Below are positions 7,909 through 17,030 of a stretch of DNA of 64,000 nucleotides, in pieces. Location: NCBI RefSeq assembly GCF_000812565.1, contig NZ_JTAM01000013.1:62001-126000 (forward strand), written 5' to 3'. The notes under the pieces were generated by a model. That model had not been told where the DNA came from. It saw only the letters and a program-made list of their open reading frames with translations, and did not search any database. The first letter of the stretch is position 1. Every line of letters starts with the position of its first letter. Origin of the DNA: Flammeovirga sp. OC4 (GTDB taxonomy: Bacteria > Bacteroidota > Bacteroidia > Cytophagales > Flammeovirgaceae). The position numbers and the translations under genes are program-made.

Positions 7909-9426
7909 TTAAAAATAGTAACTATAATAACGGTGTGAGCGATCTTTTTTCATGACTTCAATAATCACTCTACCTCTAATTCTTGAAAGAATTTTTGCGA
8001 AATCTTTTGGATCATCCAAAGGGTATCGGTTGATTGAAACTAGAATCATTCCTTCCTTTAATCCCATTTCGCTGATCAAACCATTTCTTTCTACTTCTTC
8101 AATACGAATACCCGTTTCGAGATTTAGCTTTGATCTTTCAATTTTTGAAATCGCCGTAAATTTAGCACCGATTTCTTTAGCATCGTAAATCTTCTTCTCA
8201 TTTACGTTAGTTGTTCCATCAATGTTTGTTAAAACAACATTTTTTTCTATTTTCTTTCCTTCACGTAATATTTCAATAGAAATTTTATCGCCAGGGACAT
8301 AATAACTGAGTTGTTCATCATAAGCGGCTTCTGTTTCAATAGAGAAATTATCGATAGACAGAATGACATCACCCACTTCCAACTTATTCTTTTCTGCAGC
8401 ACCACCTTCAATTTTTGTGATGACCACACCGTTGATTTCTTTCATTTTGAGCTGCTCCGCAATTTTTTCATTAACTGCTTTTATGCTTACTCCTAAGAAA
8501 GCCTTTTGAACTTCTCCGTATTTCTTCAAATCGTTGACCACTTTGGCAACAATATCCGAAGGTACTGCAAAGCCATAACCAGCGTAACTTCCGGTTTTTG
8601 ATAGAATAGCAGTATTAATACCTACTAAATCACCATGTAAATTGACCAATGCTCCACCAGAGTTACCAGGGTTAATCGCTGCATCTGTTTGTATGAAAGA
8701 TTCAATAGGGAATACATCGTTCATGATCCCAATCTTACGACCTTTTGCACTTACAATTCCTGCTGTTACAGTACTTGTTAAGTTAAAAGGGTTACCAACG
8801 GCCAATACCCAATCACCTACTCTAACTGCTTTGGATGAAGCAATTTGAATGGCAGGGAGATCATTTTTATCTATTTTCAATAAAGCAATATCCGTTGAAG
8901 GGTCAATACCAATCAACTTTGCTTCATAGGTTCTTTTATTATAATTGACTTCGATTTTATCGGCACCTTTGACCACGTGATTGTTTGTAACGATGTACCC
9001 GTCCTTTGAAAAAATCACGCCTGATCCAGAACCTACAGCTATACCTTGTGGATTTTTTTGTGTAGGTCTTCCGAAAAATAAGTCACTCCAAGTTCTTCTG
9101 TTGCTATACCTGTCTTTCACATAAGTGACAATATAGACCACAGATTTTGTGCTGACAGCTGAAGCCTCTGCAAAGTCAGCAATATTTAAATCTCTTGAGT
9201 TCTCATCTGTAAAATCATCAGAAGAGATGGCTGTTAATGGTGTAGGTGTTGGTTGTTCTTGAAGTGTATTATTAGCAAATCGGAACTCTTGTTGTTCCGA
9301 AGGAGCAAAGTAATTTTGGTAGAGAAAAGCACCTCCAAAGCCACTTATTAGACTCACCAATACCGTAAGTAGGATTTGTTTCATTTTGTTAGTGTTTACC
9401 TTTTCGTTTTCCGTATTACCTTTCAA
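7909..9426 (-). CDS. Do/DegQ-type serine endoprotease (HtrA family)
   Basis: A 505-residue envelope protease/chaperone. An N-terminal membrane anchor or signal (about 15-38) is followed by a trypsin-like domain with the triad His150 (TNNHVV), Asp179 (DPSTDIALL) and Ser256 (NPGNSGGAL), then two PDZ domains (about 305-395 and 415-500). In this family the enzyme degrades or refolds damaged periplasmic proteins. The start at 9426 is the longest; a second ATG at 9384 would begin just before the anchor. It is 35 nt downstream of the DeoC-like gene. Confidence 0.9.
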   Translation of the reverse strand: MKGNTENEKVNTNKMKQILLTVLVSLISGFGGAFLYQNYFAPSEQQEFRFANNTLQEQPTPTPLTAISSDDFTDENSRDLNIADFAEASAVSTKSVVYIVTYVKDRYSNRRTWSDLFFGRPTQKNPQGIAVGSGSGVIFSKDGYIVTNNHVVKGADKIEVNYNKRTYEAKLIGIDPSTDIALLKIDKNDLPAIQIASSKAVRVGDWVLAVGNPFNLTSTVTAGIVSAKGRKIGIMNDVFPIESFIQTDAAINPGNSGGALVNLHGDLVGINTAILSKTGSYAGYGFAVPSDIVAKVVNDLKKYGEVQKAFLGVSIKAVNEKIAEQLKMKEINGVVITKIEGGAAEKNKLEVGDVILSIDNFSIETEAAYDEQLSYYVPGDKISIEILREGKKIEKNVVLTNIDGTTNVNEKKIYDAKEIGAKFTAISKIERSKLNLETGIRIEEVERNGLISEMGLKEGMILVSINRYPLDDPKDFAKILSRIRGRVIIEVMKKDRSHRYYSYYF

Positions 9427-9461
9427 TTAAAATGCCTTTTCAACTTTTCTGACAATATGAC

Positions 9462-10073
9462 TTAAGAATTAAGTAGATCAGATGATAAGATGACAGTTTC
9501 GAACTGTGTTTTTAATTGTTTTTCGTAAATCTCTTTATGAGATGTTTGAATGGCTAATTCTATGTTTTCAGATAGATTTTTCTTGATGAAATCAATATGA
9601 TCAAGGTGAATTTCCTGTAATATTAATGAGTCAATTCCTGTTTGGTGGCAAATATTGATGATTTGATTGAATTCTTCTTTTCTTAAAACAGTATCTGGAA
9701 TTCTTAGCGTATGCAACACTTCTTGTTGATGAGCAGTTTCAGAAAGTTGTAAGCATTCAATTTTACACCATCCTGCATTGGTTCTTAGAGCACCAACATT
9801 CAATGTGGAAATTACTTCATGAGTCCCCACTTTGATCAATTCTTTCATTGCAAAAACTTTTATTTGTGTAAGATCTTCACCATGAAAAGAACCAGCATTT
9901 GATTGAATGAGGATCGCTTTATTCTTAAGCTCTCTTGCTACTTTTTTTACCCAATAAGGAGCTATTTTAACTCCTTTCAGAGGAAGTTGTTTTCCAAGTT
10001 GAATCACTCGGTCCACCTCTTCCTCTGAAGCAAAAGGGTTGTTCAAATCAACTATGATTTGTTCGTATTGCAT
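9462..10073 (-). CDS. deoxyribose-phosphate aldolase-like protein lacking catalytic residues
   Basis: A 203-residue soluble protein with the backbone of a DeoC (DERA) TIM barrel: a VKIAPYWVKKVAREL segment, an FAMKELIKVGTHEVISTLNVG block that parallels DERA's AKEAIENGADEIDMVINIG, and a later TGIDSLIL strand that parallels ADFVKTSTG. The Schiff-base lysine and the catalytic Asp both appear to be replaced. I therefore call it DERA-like without claiming activity. Its ATG overlaps the pdxJ stop by one base (TAATG), so it is translationally coupled to pdxJ. Confidence 0.55.
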   Translation of the reverse strand: MQYEQIIVDLNNPFASEEEVDRVIQLGKQLPLKGVKIAPYWVKKVARELKNKAILIQSNAGSFHGEDLTQIKVFAMKELIKVGTHEVISTLNVGALRTNAGWCKIECLQLSETAHQQEVLHTLRIPDTVLRKEEFNQIINICHQTGIDSLILQEIHLDHIDFIKKNLSENIELAIQTSHKEIYEKQLKTQFETVILSSDLLNS

Positions 10074-10786
10074 TATTTCAACTGCTTTAAATAAAGTTGA
10101 ATAGTATTTTCAAGACCATAATACAGCGCATCACAAACTAATGCATGACCGATTGAAACTTCATCCAAACCTTTAATATTCTGATTAAAGTAGTTGAGGT
10201 TGTCTAAATCCAAATCGTGTCCAGCGTTTAATCCCAATCCCAACTCCACTGCTTTTTCAGCTGCTTTGATATAAGGGGCAATGGCCTCCTCTTTATTTTT
10301 ATGGAATTGAGCTGCATAAGGCTCTGTGTATAATTCTACTCTGTCGGCACCACATGCTGCTGCACCTTCTACCATTTTTGGATCAGGATCCACAAAGATA
10401 GATACTCTAATTCCTTTTGCTTTAAGCTTAGCCGTTACTTCAGTGAGGAATTCTTTATTCTTAATCGTATCCCAACCTGCATTGGAAGTAATTGCATCAT
10501 CAGCATCAGGTACAAGTGTTGCTTGTTCTGGAACGACATCTAATACCAATTCCATAAAACGAGGTTCAGGATTTCCTTCGATATTATATTCTGTTGTAAC
10601 GACAGGTTTTAGATCATAGGTATCTTGTCTAGTAATATGTCTCTCGTCTGGGCGAGGGTGAATAGTGATTCCTTCCGCACCGAAACGTTCCGCATCCTTT
10701 GCAACTTTTACCAAATTTGGATTGTCCCCACCTCTTGCATTCCTAATGGTCGCAATTTTATTCACATTGACGCTTAGTCGAGTCAT
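10073..10786 (-). CDS. pdxJ: pyridoxine 5'-phosphate synthase
   Basis: A TIM-barrel enzyme of 237 residues for the last ring-closing step of DXP-dependent vitamin B6 synthesis: it condenses 1-deoxyxylulose 5-phosphate with 3-amino-2-oxopropyl phosphate. Family blocks are clear: [16 protein letters not shown] at the N-terminus, [13 protein letters not shown] (about 36-48), RVSIFVDPD (about 140), VELYTEPYA and [15 protein letters not shown]. It heads a minus-strand run with the DeoC-like, degQ-like and possibly trxB genes. Confidence 0.95.
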   Translation of the reverse strand: MTRLSVNVNKIATIRNARGGDNPNLVKVAKDAERFGAEGITIHPRPDERHITRQDTYDLKPVVTTEYNIEGNPEPRFMELVLDVVPEQATLVPDADDAITSNAGWDTIKNKEFLTEVTAKLKAKGIRVSIFVDPDPKMVEGAAACGADRVELYTEPYAAQFHKNKEEAIAPYIKAAEKAVELGLGLNAGHDLDLDNLNYFNQNIKGLDEVSIGHALVCDALYYGLENTIQLYLKQLK

Positions 10787-10999
10787 AATTCTATTTTCTA
10801 GTTAAATTTAAAGTTTCACAAAAATGCTTTATTCCATTTATAAAAGCATAACAAAAGGGAAAATTAATAGACTGTTAAGGAAAAATAGACCATAAATTAT
10901 GTTCCTTTTGAAAGTTCTAACACTATTTACGGGCTTTATGTTCTAGAATTGAGCGGATCTAATTGCATTTTAAAGGTATTTCAGAAGGTTTTTTGTAAC

Positions 11000-11033
11000 T
11001 TGATAGTAAACGTGCAAGAAGTTGTTATTTTTG
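11000..11033 (+). promoter_or_regulatory. putative promoter of the yqeY-cvpA run
   Basis: A Bacteroidota-type -7 element, TATTTTTG (11026-11033), is preceded by TTG at 11000-11002 with a 23-nt gap. The predicted start point is about 30 nt before the yqeY ATG. The -33 spacing is at the long end, so this is tentative. Confidence 0.4.
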
Positions 11034-11070
11034 TAGATAGAAATAGATTTCAAATCTTAACATTAAAACA

Positions 11071-11520
11071 ATGAGCTTAAAGGCGAAAGTACAAGAGGCC
11101 ATGAAAACGGCCATGAAAAATAAAGATAAAGCCACTTTAGGTACGTTAAAACAACTAAAAGCGAAGATTCAGTTAGCTGAAACAGCTCAAGGCAAAGATG
11201 CAGTTTTGACAACGGAAGAAGAATTGAAGCTTTTAATGAAAGAAGCAAAGCAAAGAAAAGAATCTGCTGAAACGTACCAAAGCTCAGGAAGAGAAGACTT
11301 AGCAGAAGTTGAATTAGTAGAGTTAGCAGTAATTGAGTCATACTTACCAAAACAGATGTCTGATGAAGAGATTTCTGCAGGTGTAAAAGAGTTAATTGCT
11401 GAGGTAGGAGCTACTTCTCCAAAAGATATGGGTAAAGTAATGGGCGCAGCAGGTAAGAAATTTGCAGGTGTAGCAGATATGAAAGTCGTTTCTGCTAAAG
11501 TAAAAGAAGCGTTAATGTAA
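11071..11520 (+). CDS. GatB/YqeY-domain protein
   Basis: A 149-residue protein of the YqeY family, which shares its fold with the tRNA-binding tail of GatB. Recognisable blocks are MKTAMKNKDKATLGTLKQLKAKIQ at the N-terminus, ESAETYQSSGREDLAEVE in the middle, and YLPKQMSDEEI followed by KDMGKVMG and ADMKVVSAKVKEAL at the end. The family's role is not settled; a part in tRNA-dependent amidation or tRNA binding is suggested by homology only. The cvpA gene follows after 22 nt. Confidence 0.9.
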   Translation: MSLKAKVQEAMKTAMKNKDKATLGTLKQLKAKIQLAETAQGKDAVLTTEEELKLLMKEAKQRKESAETYQSSGREDLAEVELVELAVIESYLPKQMSDEEISAGVKELIAEVGATSPKDMGKVMGAAGKKFAGVADMKVVSAKVKEALM

Positions 11521-11542
11521 TTCAAAAAATTTAATAAAGACA

Positions 11543-12103
11543 GTGGAACAAGACTTAGGATTTTTTACATCATACATCAGAATCACAGATATCATTCTTG
11601 CGGGAATGATTGTATATGGTGCCTATAAAGGATTTAAAAGAGGTTTTTTATTAGAAATAATATCAACGTTGGTATTTGTAGTGGGTGCTTCTTTAATTTT
11701 CTTTGGTGTTGCAGGAGCTTTTTCTTCATCGAAAACGTATGTCAATACACCTAAATCCACTGTATTCTTTGCTTACGTCGTTTTCTTTTTTGCAGGAACC
11801 ATGGGACTTAATTTATTAGGAAAATGGTTGCAAAATAAAATCGATTACTCTGTATTAGATGATTTAGATAATGTGGCAGCACTACTGTTAGGTGGTTTTA
11901 AATATGCACTTTCATTATCTGTAATACTGGGACTTTTTAATTCAGCAGGTTTAGGTTTACCCAAAAATGTGACCGAAGATTCAGTTGTTTACCCAAAACT
12001 ATTGGAGTTGAATGATTGGGTATTGGATGCAGGAGGTACCATAATGCCGAGTATGAAAAGGTATAGTAAAGAGATTCATGAATTATTTGAAGAAAATTTA
12101 TAA
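11543..12103 (+). CDS. CvpA family membrane protein
   Basis: A 186-residue inner-membrane protein with four hydrophobic helices. The signature DIILAGMIVYGAYKGFKRGFL (about 16-36) is typical of CvpA proteins, linked in enterobacteria to colicin V export and envelope maintenance. The start is a GTG at 11543; no ATG sits near the expected N-terminus. It follows yqeY by 22 nt and ends in a strong terminator. Confidence 0.85.
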   Translation: MEQDLGFFTSYIRITDIILAGMIVYGAYKGFKRGFLLEIISTLVFVVGASLIFFGVAGAFSSSKTYVNTPKSTVFFAYVVFFFAGTMGLNLLGKWLQNKIDYSVLDDLDNVAALLLGGFKYALSLSVILGLFNSAGLGLPKNVTEDSVVYPKLLELNDWVLDAGGTIMPSMKRYSKEIHELFEENL

Positions 12104-12104
12104 C

Positions 12105-12135
12105 AAAAAGGGAAGTTAAATGACTTCCCTTTTTT
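12105..12135 (+). terminator. intrinsic terminator after cvpA
   Basis: The arms AAAAGGGAAGT (12106-12116) and ACTTCCCTTTT (12123-12133) surround a 6-nt loop and are followed by T's. It directly abuts the -7 element proposed for the next gene. Confidence 0.85.
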
Positions 12136-12142
12136 ATTTTTG
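12135..12142 (+). promoter_or_regulatory. putative -7 element of the pabA/trpG gene
   Basis: TATTTTTG matches TAnnTTTG and would start transcription about 15 nt before the ATG at 12164. It is built into the T tract of the upstream terminator. No clear -33 TTG is visible, so confidence is modest. Confidence 0.35.
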
Positions 12143-12163
12143 TGCTCAAATAAACTAAGCATC

Positions 12164-12733
12164 ATGATTTTATTATTAGATAACTTTGATTCATTTACAT
12201 ATAATCTAGTAGATTATTTTACTCAATTAGGACAAAAGGTGGAAGTAGTACGAAATACAACCCCTTTAGAAGAAATTGTAGTTTATAAATATGATGCTAT
12301 CGTATTATCTCCTGGACCTGAAACACCAGATAAAGCGGGTAATATGTTAGAGGTAATAGATTATTACCACAAAACACATCCTATTTTAGGAATTTGTTTA
12401 GGGCACCAAGCAATTGGGGAATATTTTGGAGGAAAAGTAGTGAAGGCACTAAAACCTATGCATGGCAAAATATCTCAAATTGATGTACAGACTTCTGTAT
12501 TATTTCAAAAAATTCCATCAGAGTTTTCTGTAGTGAGGTATCATTCATTGATTTTGTCGAATGTTCCCAATACAGTAGAAGTCGTAGCATCTTCTAAAGA
12601 AGGAGAAGTGATGGCAATTGCACACAAAAACTTACCAGTTTTTGGCGTTCAGTTCCACCCAGAAGCAATACTAACAGAATTTGGATTGGATATTTTAAAG
12701 AATTGGATTGGAACTTGGAAAGAGAATAATTGA
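12164..12733 (+). CDS. anthranilate/aminodeoxychorismate synthase glutamine amidotransferase
   Basis: A class I glutamine amidotransferase of 189 residues, the PabA/TrpG type, which supplies ammonia from glutamine to the chorismate-amination partner. The catalytic triad is Cys78 in GICLGHQ, His165 and Glu167 in VQFHPEA. The start is the ATG giving MILLLDNFDSFTYN, the conserved N-terminus; a TTG 24 nt upstream is in frame but unlikely. No trpE or pabB lies beside it, so folate (pabA) and tryptophan (trpG) roles cannot be told apart, and one protein may serve both. Confidence 0.9.
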   Translation: MILLLDNFDSFTYNLVDYFTQLGQKVEVVRNTTPLEEIVVYKYDAIVLSPGPETPDKAGNMLEVIDYYHKTHPILGICLGHQAIGEYFGGKVVKALKPMHGKISQIDVQTSVLFQKIPSEFSVVRYHSLILSNVPNTVEVVASSKEGEVMAIAHKNLPVFGVQFHPEAILTEFGLDILKNWIGTWKENN

Positions 12734-12950
12734 AAAATGTGATTTTACTTTTTATATCCAATAACACCATGAAATAATACATCGGTTTTTAAAAATCAAT
12801 TCTTATATTTATATATGAGAAGTATAGAAAAATTAAGTATTTCGATAAAAGTTTACTATTTTTATTGCTACTAAACCTCAATTTCTTGATTAGACTTACT
12901 TTCTCGACATGTCTCTACAATGCAATAATAAAGCTCTCAGTATCTAATTT

Positions 12951-14417
12951 ATGGCGAGGTTAAAACATATCATAAAGCAATTATCTGAAAAAGACTACGA
13001 AGCAATAAGAAATTCTCTTATGGAAAGCAACGCTGAGAAATCGGCGTACCTTTTATCTTCTATGAGAGAAAAGAAGATATCTGATCAGCAGGTGATGTCT
13101 GAGTTAGATGTGAATACTAATGCTTATTATACTTTAAGATCAAGGCTAAATCAAAAAATTGAAGAATATTTGCTGCAACAAATGGAAAGCCCTAGAGCGG
13201 ACCTTTTGAAAAAAGTAGCCAATATTCATGAAATGGTTTTTACGAAGAAAAGAGCTATTTCAATTGTTACTCTCAAAAAGTTGGAAAAAGAGTTGTTAGA
13301 TTACGATTTGTCCAATGAATTGACTGTAGTTTATAAAGCTTTAAAAAGGCTTCATATTAATTCTCCAGATTATTTTGTCTATTCTCAACTTTACAATAAG
13401 CATGTAGCTTATATGTTAGCAGTCGATAAGATTGAAGATATATTAGCAGATTACTTTAAGAAGTTTGGTGTTTATGCATTTACAGGCGATGAAATTGATA
13501 AAATGGGTTTAGACCTGTTACATCAAGAGATGCAAAATACTTGTAAGCTCTATGAGTCACATCGACCTTTTGTTTATCAAAGCTGTATGAATATCTTCCA
13601 CCGTTTGTTTATAGAAGATGATTCTAAAGTAAGTTTTTCAGATACAGAAGATATAGAACCCATTGAAGATATATTCTTAAAAATTGATCAGGTTTTTGAT
13701 CAATATCAAATGGATTCCATCTACTTCCACCTTCATAATGTTTTTGAATTTTTGAAGTTGGAGTACTATACACACTATGGTGTATTTAGAAAAGCAAGTA
13801 AATACTTCGATTCTGTAAATGAAGATGTGGTACCATTACTGATGCACAGTAATTTATACACATTCCCTTCTCAATTTCTTCAGACAAAATTACAAAGAGC
13901 TTTACAGACCGATACACAAACAGAACTGTTTGAATCCAATAAAGATATTTTTGCAGATTACGAACCAGATAAAGAAGACGTACCCAACTATGTTTCTTAT
14001 GTAGTTTACCGAGCAATGTCTGCTTACCATGCAAAAGAATTTGATGAAGCGGCTCGTTTCCTTAATAACCTTCTCAATGAAGTTAGTTTGAAAAAATACC
14101 CTCATGCTTTCTTGGAGGTGAAGTGTCTTTTGGCATTGCAATACGTTTGTATTCGCGATTTTGAATTGTTCAATCAGTTAGCCAATAGTATACAAAGGCA
14201 AATTCGATTGATGGGTAAAGAGAGTTGCCCTTCTATTTCACTTTTCTTGAAGATGCTTAAAACTGGAATGAGTGAAGCCAAGCGAGATAAAATGTCAAAG
14301 GTTTCAAATATCATTACAAAATATACGCAAATTAAGTCACCTTATATATTCGCTCCAACTCGACAAATTAGAATGGATGATCAATTTATTCGATATGTAA
14401 GTGGAGAAAATGAATAG
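12951..14417 (+). CDS. uncharacterised helical repeat protein
   Basis: A 488-residue cytoplasmic protein with no signal peptide or membrane segment. It is almost wholly alpha-helical. The first 70 residues (KHIIKQLSEKDYEAIRNSL ... AYYTLRSRLNQKIEEYLL) resemble a small helical DNA- or protein-binding head, and the rest looks like a TPR-like helical solenoid, with pairs such as MSAYHAKEFDEAARFLNNLL and ALQYVCIRDFELFNQLA. I do not recognise a characterised family. It is monocistronic, with a 217-bp leader region and its own terminator. Confidence 0.75.
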   Translation: MARLKHIIKQLSEKDYEAIRNSLMESNAEKSAYLLSSMREKKISDQQVMSELDVNTNAYYTLRSRLNQKIEEYLLQQMESPRADLLKKVANIHEMVFTKKRAISIVTLKKLEKELLDYDLSNELTVVYKALKRLHINSPDYFVYSQLYNKHVAYMLAVDKIEDILADYFKKFGVYAFTGDEIDKMGLDLLHQEMQNTCKLYESHRPFVYQSCMNIFHRLFIEDDSKVSFSDTEDIEPIEDIFLKIDQVFDQYQMDSIYFHLHNVFEFLKLEYYTHYGVFRKASKYFDSVNEDVVPLLMHSNLYTFPSQFLQTKLQRALQTDTQTELFESNKDIFADYEPDKEDVPNYVSYVVYRAMSAYHAKEFDEAARFLNNLLNEVSLKKYPHAFLEVKCLLALQYVCIRDFELFNQLANSIQRQIRLMGKESCPSISLFLKMLKTGMSEAKRDKMSKVSNIITKYTQIKSPYIFAPTRQIRMDDQFIRYVSGENE

Positions 14418-14434
14418 CTGACCGCTACAAATAG

Positions 14435-14467
14435 AAAAGGTATTGATAATAAAATCAATACCTTTTT
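14435..14467 (+). terminator. intrinsic terminator
   Basis: The arms AAAAGGTATTGAT (14435-14447) and ATCAATACCTTTT (14454-14466) form a 13-bp perfect hairpin followed by T's, 18 nt after the stop of the helical repeat protein. Confidence 0.85.
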
Positions 14468-14614
14468 TTGTTAATTAATGATTAGAGTGCTGAGAATATA
14501 AGTGAGCTAATTAAGAGTAGATAAACTCTTTGTAAACTAGTCACCGTTCTTAAATTTAAGACTTACAATACATGTTTAACAATGCCTCTAACACATTTAT
14601 ATATATGCTGTGTT

Positions 14615-15025
14615 TTAAATTTCAAGTAGTGATAAATTTTTCTGGGTCAACGGCTTGTTGACGTATTTTTTAACGTAACTATAGTTTTGTGATCTGCTGA
14701 TGTCTTGGGGGTTGATAGAAGAAGTCAACATGACGATGTTGCACTTTGCTTTCGTTTTTTCATCCAATTGATCAAACAGGTCTAGAAATTGAAAACCGTC
14801 CATTAGAGGCATATCAATGTCTAAAAAAATAAGCTCAGGTAAAACTTGATCTGCTATATCTCCAAGCTTTTCTATATTACGAAGAAACTCAATTGCACTT
14901 TTTGCTCCTGAATGAATAAATATGTTGTCGCTTATTTTAGAAGCTTCAATCATTTTTTGATTTATGAGATTGTCGATTTCATTGTCGTCAATCAACATCA
15001 CAGAAAAGTATTTGTTTTGAGCCAT
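14615..15025 (-). CDS. single-domain response regulator (CheY/Rcp-like)
   Basis: A stand-alone receiver domain of 136 residues. The acidic pair is Asp13-Asp14 (LIDDNEID), the phosphoacceptor is Asp69 (LIFLDIDMP), the conserved Thr lies in NIVMLTSSI and the Lys in YVNKPL. There is no output domain, so it should signal by protein contact or phosphotransfer. The long insertion between helix 2 and strand 3 resembles Rcp1-like regulators paired with hybrid or phytochrome-type kinases. No kinase is adjacent. Confidence 0.9.
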   Translation of the reverse strand: MAQNKYFSVMLIDDNEIDNLINQKMIEASKISDNIFIHSGAKSAIEFLRNIEKLGDIADQVLPELIFLDIDMPLMDGFQFLDLFDQLDEKTKAKCNIVMLTSSINPQDISRSQNYSYVKKYVNKPLTQKNLSLLEI

Positions 15026-15212
15026 AAAGTAATGTTAAAAACAGATAGGTATGTACTATTGTATGTAAAGAGAGTACTATAAAAATATTTATATTGGTTG
15101 AATAATCTCTAATTCAATATAACCAATGAAGGTGCAATGTCAAAGAAATTTGACCATTAAATAATCAATAAAAAAGCTCTTTTGATGTAAGTTTTAATTA
15201 TTAATACTATAA

Positions 15213-15247
15213 AAAGAGCTTTAAAATAATGAATCTTAAAGCTCTTT
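15213..15247 (-). terminator. intrinsic terminator after the aldehyde dehydrogenase gene
   Basis: The arms AAAGAGCTTTAA (15213-15224) and TTAAAGCTCTTT (15236-15247) make a 12-bp hairpin, followed on the minus strand by a U run from the A's at 15211-15215. A third copy of the arm (around 15173) can pair with it as an alternative. Confidence 0.75.
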
Positions 15248-15255
15248 CAACATGA

Positions 15256-16806
15256 TTAAATATCGAATTTAATACCCTGAGCCAAAGGAAGTACTCTTCC
15301 ATAGTTGACGGTATTGGTTTGCCTTCTCATGTAAGCTTTCCAAGAATCTGAACCGGATTCTCTTCCTCCGCCAGTTTCTTTCTCGCCACCAAAAGCACCG
15401 CCAATTTCAGCTCCAGAAGTGCCAATGTTTATATTCGCTATCCCACAGTCTGAACCTGCTGCACTTAAAAATGCTTCCGATTCTAGAAGATGATTCGTGA
15501 AAATAGCAGAGGATAAACCTTGTTTTACATCATTCTGAATTTGAATAGCATTTTCTACCTCTCCATTGTACTTTATAAGGTAGAGAATTGGAGCGAATGT
15601 TTCATCTTGTACAATAGCGTAGTGATTTTCAGCTTCAATAATAGCGGGATATACGTAATTTTCAGAAAGACCTTCAGCATGAAAGGAATCTCCACCGATT
15701 AATAAATTTCCACCCTCAGCTTTCGCCTTCTCAATCGCAGCTTTAAATGTAGTTACAGCGTCTTTGTCAATCAAAGGACCAACAAGCTTACTTTCATCCA
15801 AAGGATTGCCAATAGATAGTGAAGGATAGATTTTCAGCAGGCGCTCTTTCACTTTTTCGTATACACTTGAATGTACAATCAATCTACGTGTGGAGGTACA
15901 TCTTTGACCACATGTTCCAACGGCTCCAAATACAGTGGCTCTGATGGCCATTTCTATATCTGCATTTTCAGTAATGATCAATGCATTATTTCCTCCAAGT
16001 TCTAATAATGATTTACCAAGACGTGCCCCTACAGCAGCACCCACTTTTTTACCCATACGAGTAGATCCAGTCGCTGAGATTAATGGAAGACGTTGGTCAT
16101 TTGACATTTTAGCACCCACTGCAGCATCACCAATAATGTAGCTGAATAAGCCTTCTGGGAGGTCATTTTCATTCAATACATCTTGAAGAATATATTGACA
16201 TGCAATGGCTGTTAATGGTGTTTTTTCTGAAGGTTTCCAGATACAAACATTACCCGCAATAGCTGCAATCATTGCATTCCATGACCAAACCGCTACAGGG
16301 AAATTGAAGGCAGAAATAATACCGACAATTCCAAGTGGATGCCATTGTTCAAACATTCTATGATCTTGTCTTTCGGATTTCATTTCAAGGCCATACAATT
16401 GTCTTGATTGCCCTACAGCAAAATCACAGATGTCAATCATTTCTTGAACTTCACCTAGTCCTTCTTGGTAGATCTTACCCATTTCGTAAGTAACTAATTT
16501 ACCAAGAGGTTCTTTATATTTTCTTAGTGCCTCACCAATTTGACGGACGATTTCACCTCTTTTGGGAGCAGGTAATACCTTCCATACCTCAAAGGCTTTT
16601 TGAGACTCTTCAATAATGATTTCAAGGTCCGCTTCCGTAGCCATTTCTACTTCAGCAATCAATTCACCATCTGCAGGAGAGTAGATTTTTCGTGTTTCAC
16701 GATTCTCATCTAGTTTCGCAAATTTTCTACCTGTAGAAAAGGCAGGGTTGCGTTGTCCAATTCCTAATTCTTTAAGGAAGTCTAATTGAACCGAAGTTGT
16801 ATTCAT
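15256..16806 (-). CDS. aldehyde dehydrogenase, ALDH7 (alpha-aminoadipate semialdehyde) type
   Basis: A 516-residue NAD-dependent dehydrogenase. The N-terminus (FLKELGIGQRNPAFSTG) and the block GNNALIITENADIEMA place it with ALDH7/antiquitin enzymes that oxidise alpha-aminoadipic semialdehyde/piperideine-6-carboxylate in lysine breakdown. The catalytic Cys lies in GTCGQRCTSTRR (about residue 300) and the general base Glu in LLELGGNN. ISAFNFPVAVWSWN and KPSEKTPLTA form the cofactor site. No other lysine-catabolism gene is adjacent. Confidence 0.9.
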   Translation of the reverse strand: MNTTSVQLDFLKELGIGQRNPAFSTGRKFAKLDENRETRKIYSPADGELIAEVEMATEADLEIIIEESQKAFEVWKVLPAPKRGEIVRQIGEALRKYKEPLGKLVTYEMGKIYQEGLGEVQEMIDICDFAVGQSRQLYGLEMKSERQDHRMFEQWHPLGIVGIISAFNFPVAVWSWNAMIAAIAGNVCIWKPSEKTPLTAIACQYILQDVLNENDLPEGLFSYIIGDAAVGAKMSNDQRLPLISATGSTRMGKKVGAAVGARLGKSLLELGGNNALIITENADIEMAIRATVFGAVGTCGQRCTSTRRLIVHSSVYEKVKERLLKIYPSLSIGNPLDESKLVGPLIDKDAVTTFKAAIEKAKAEGGNLLIGGDSFHAEGLSENYVYPAIIEAENHYAIVQDETFAPILYLIKYNGEVENAIQIQNDVKQGLSSAIFTNHLLESEAFLSAAGSDCGIANINIGTSGAEIGGAFGGEKETGGGRESGSDSWKAYMRRQTNTVNYGRVLPLAQGIKFDI

Positions 16807-16880
16807 GTTTATGTAGGTTATATGTGTTTAAATGGTAAGCAAAGTTGAAAAAAAAGTAAGTTAAGACAAAGAAAAAAGCC

Positions 16881-17030
16881 TTAGAATTTGTATTGAAAAC
16901 CAAATCTAATATTTCTTTCAGTAAGTAATGTGTAAGAGTAAGAGTAAATAATAGGGGTTATATCCTGTTTGAGGAATGAAGTGTTATCTAAAATATTATT
17001 GATTTTAAAATAAAAATTGGAGTTGATTTT
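16881..17030 (-). pseudogene. out-of-frame C-terminal tail of the outer-membrane barrel gene
   Basis: In a different frame from the barrel gene, this stretch continues it without a break: from NSNFYFKINNILDN through DITPIIYSYSYTL and ending RFGFQYKF with a stop at 16881-16883. A terminal Phe in an amphipathic strand is the usual barrel ending. Reading passes from the main frame to this one if one base is added at the A4 run (minus strand) at 17027-17030. Confidence 0.7.

Noticed and set aside
11063-11350. Antisense open frame over yqeY
   Set aside because: A low-complexity Leu/Ser-rich shadow of the yqeY coding strand.
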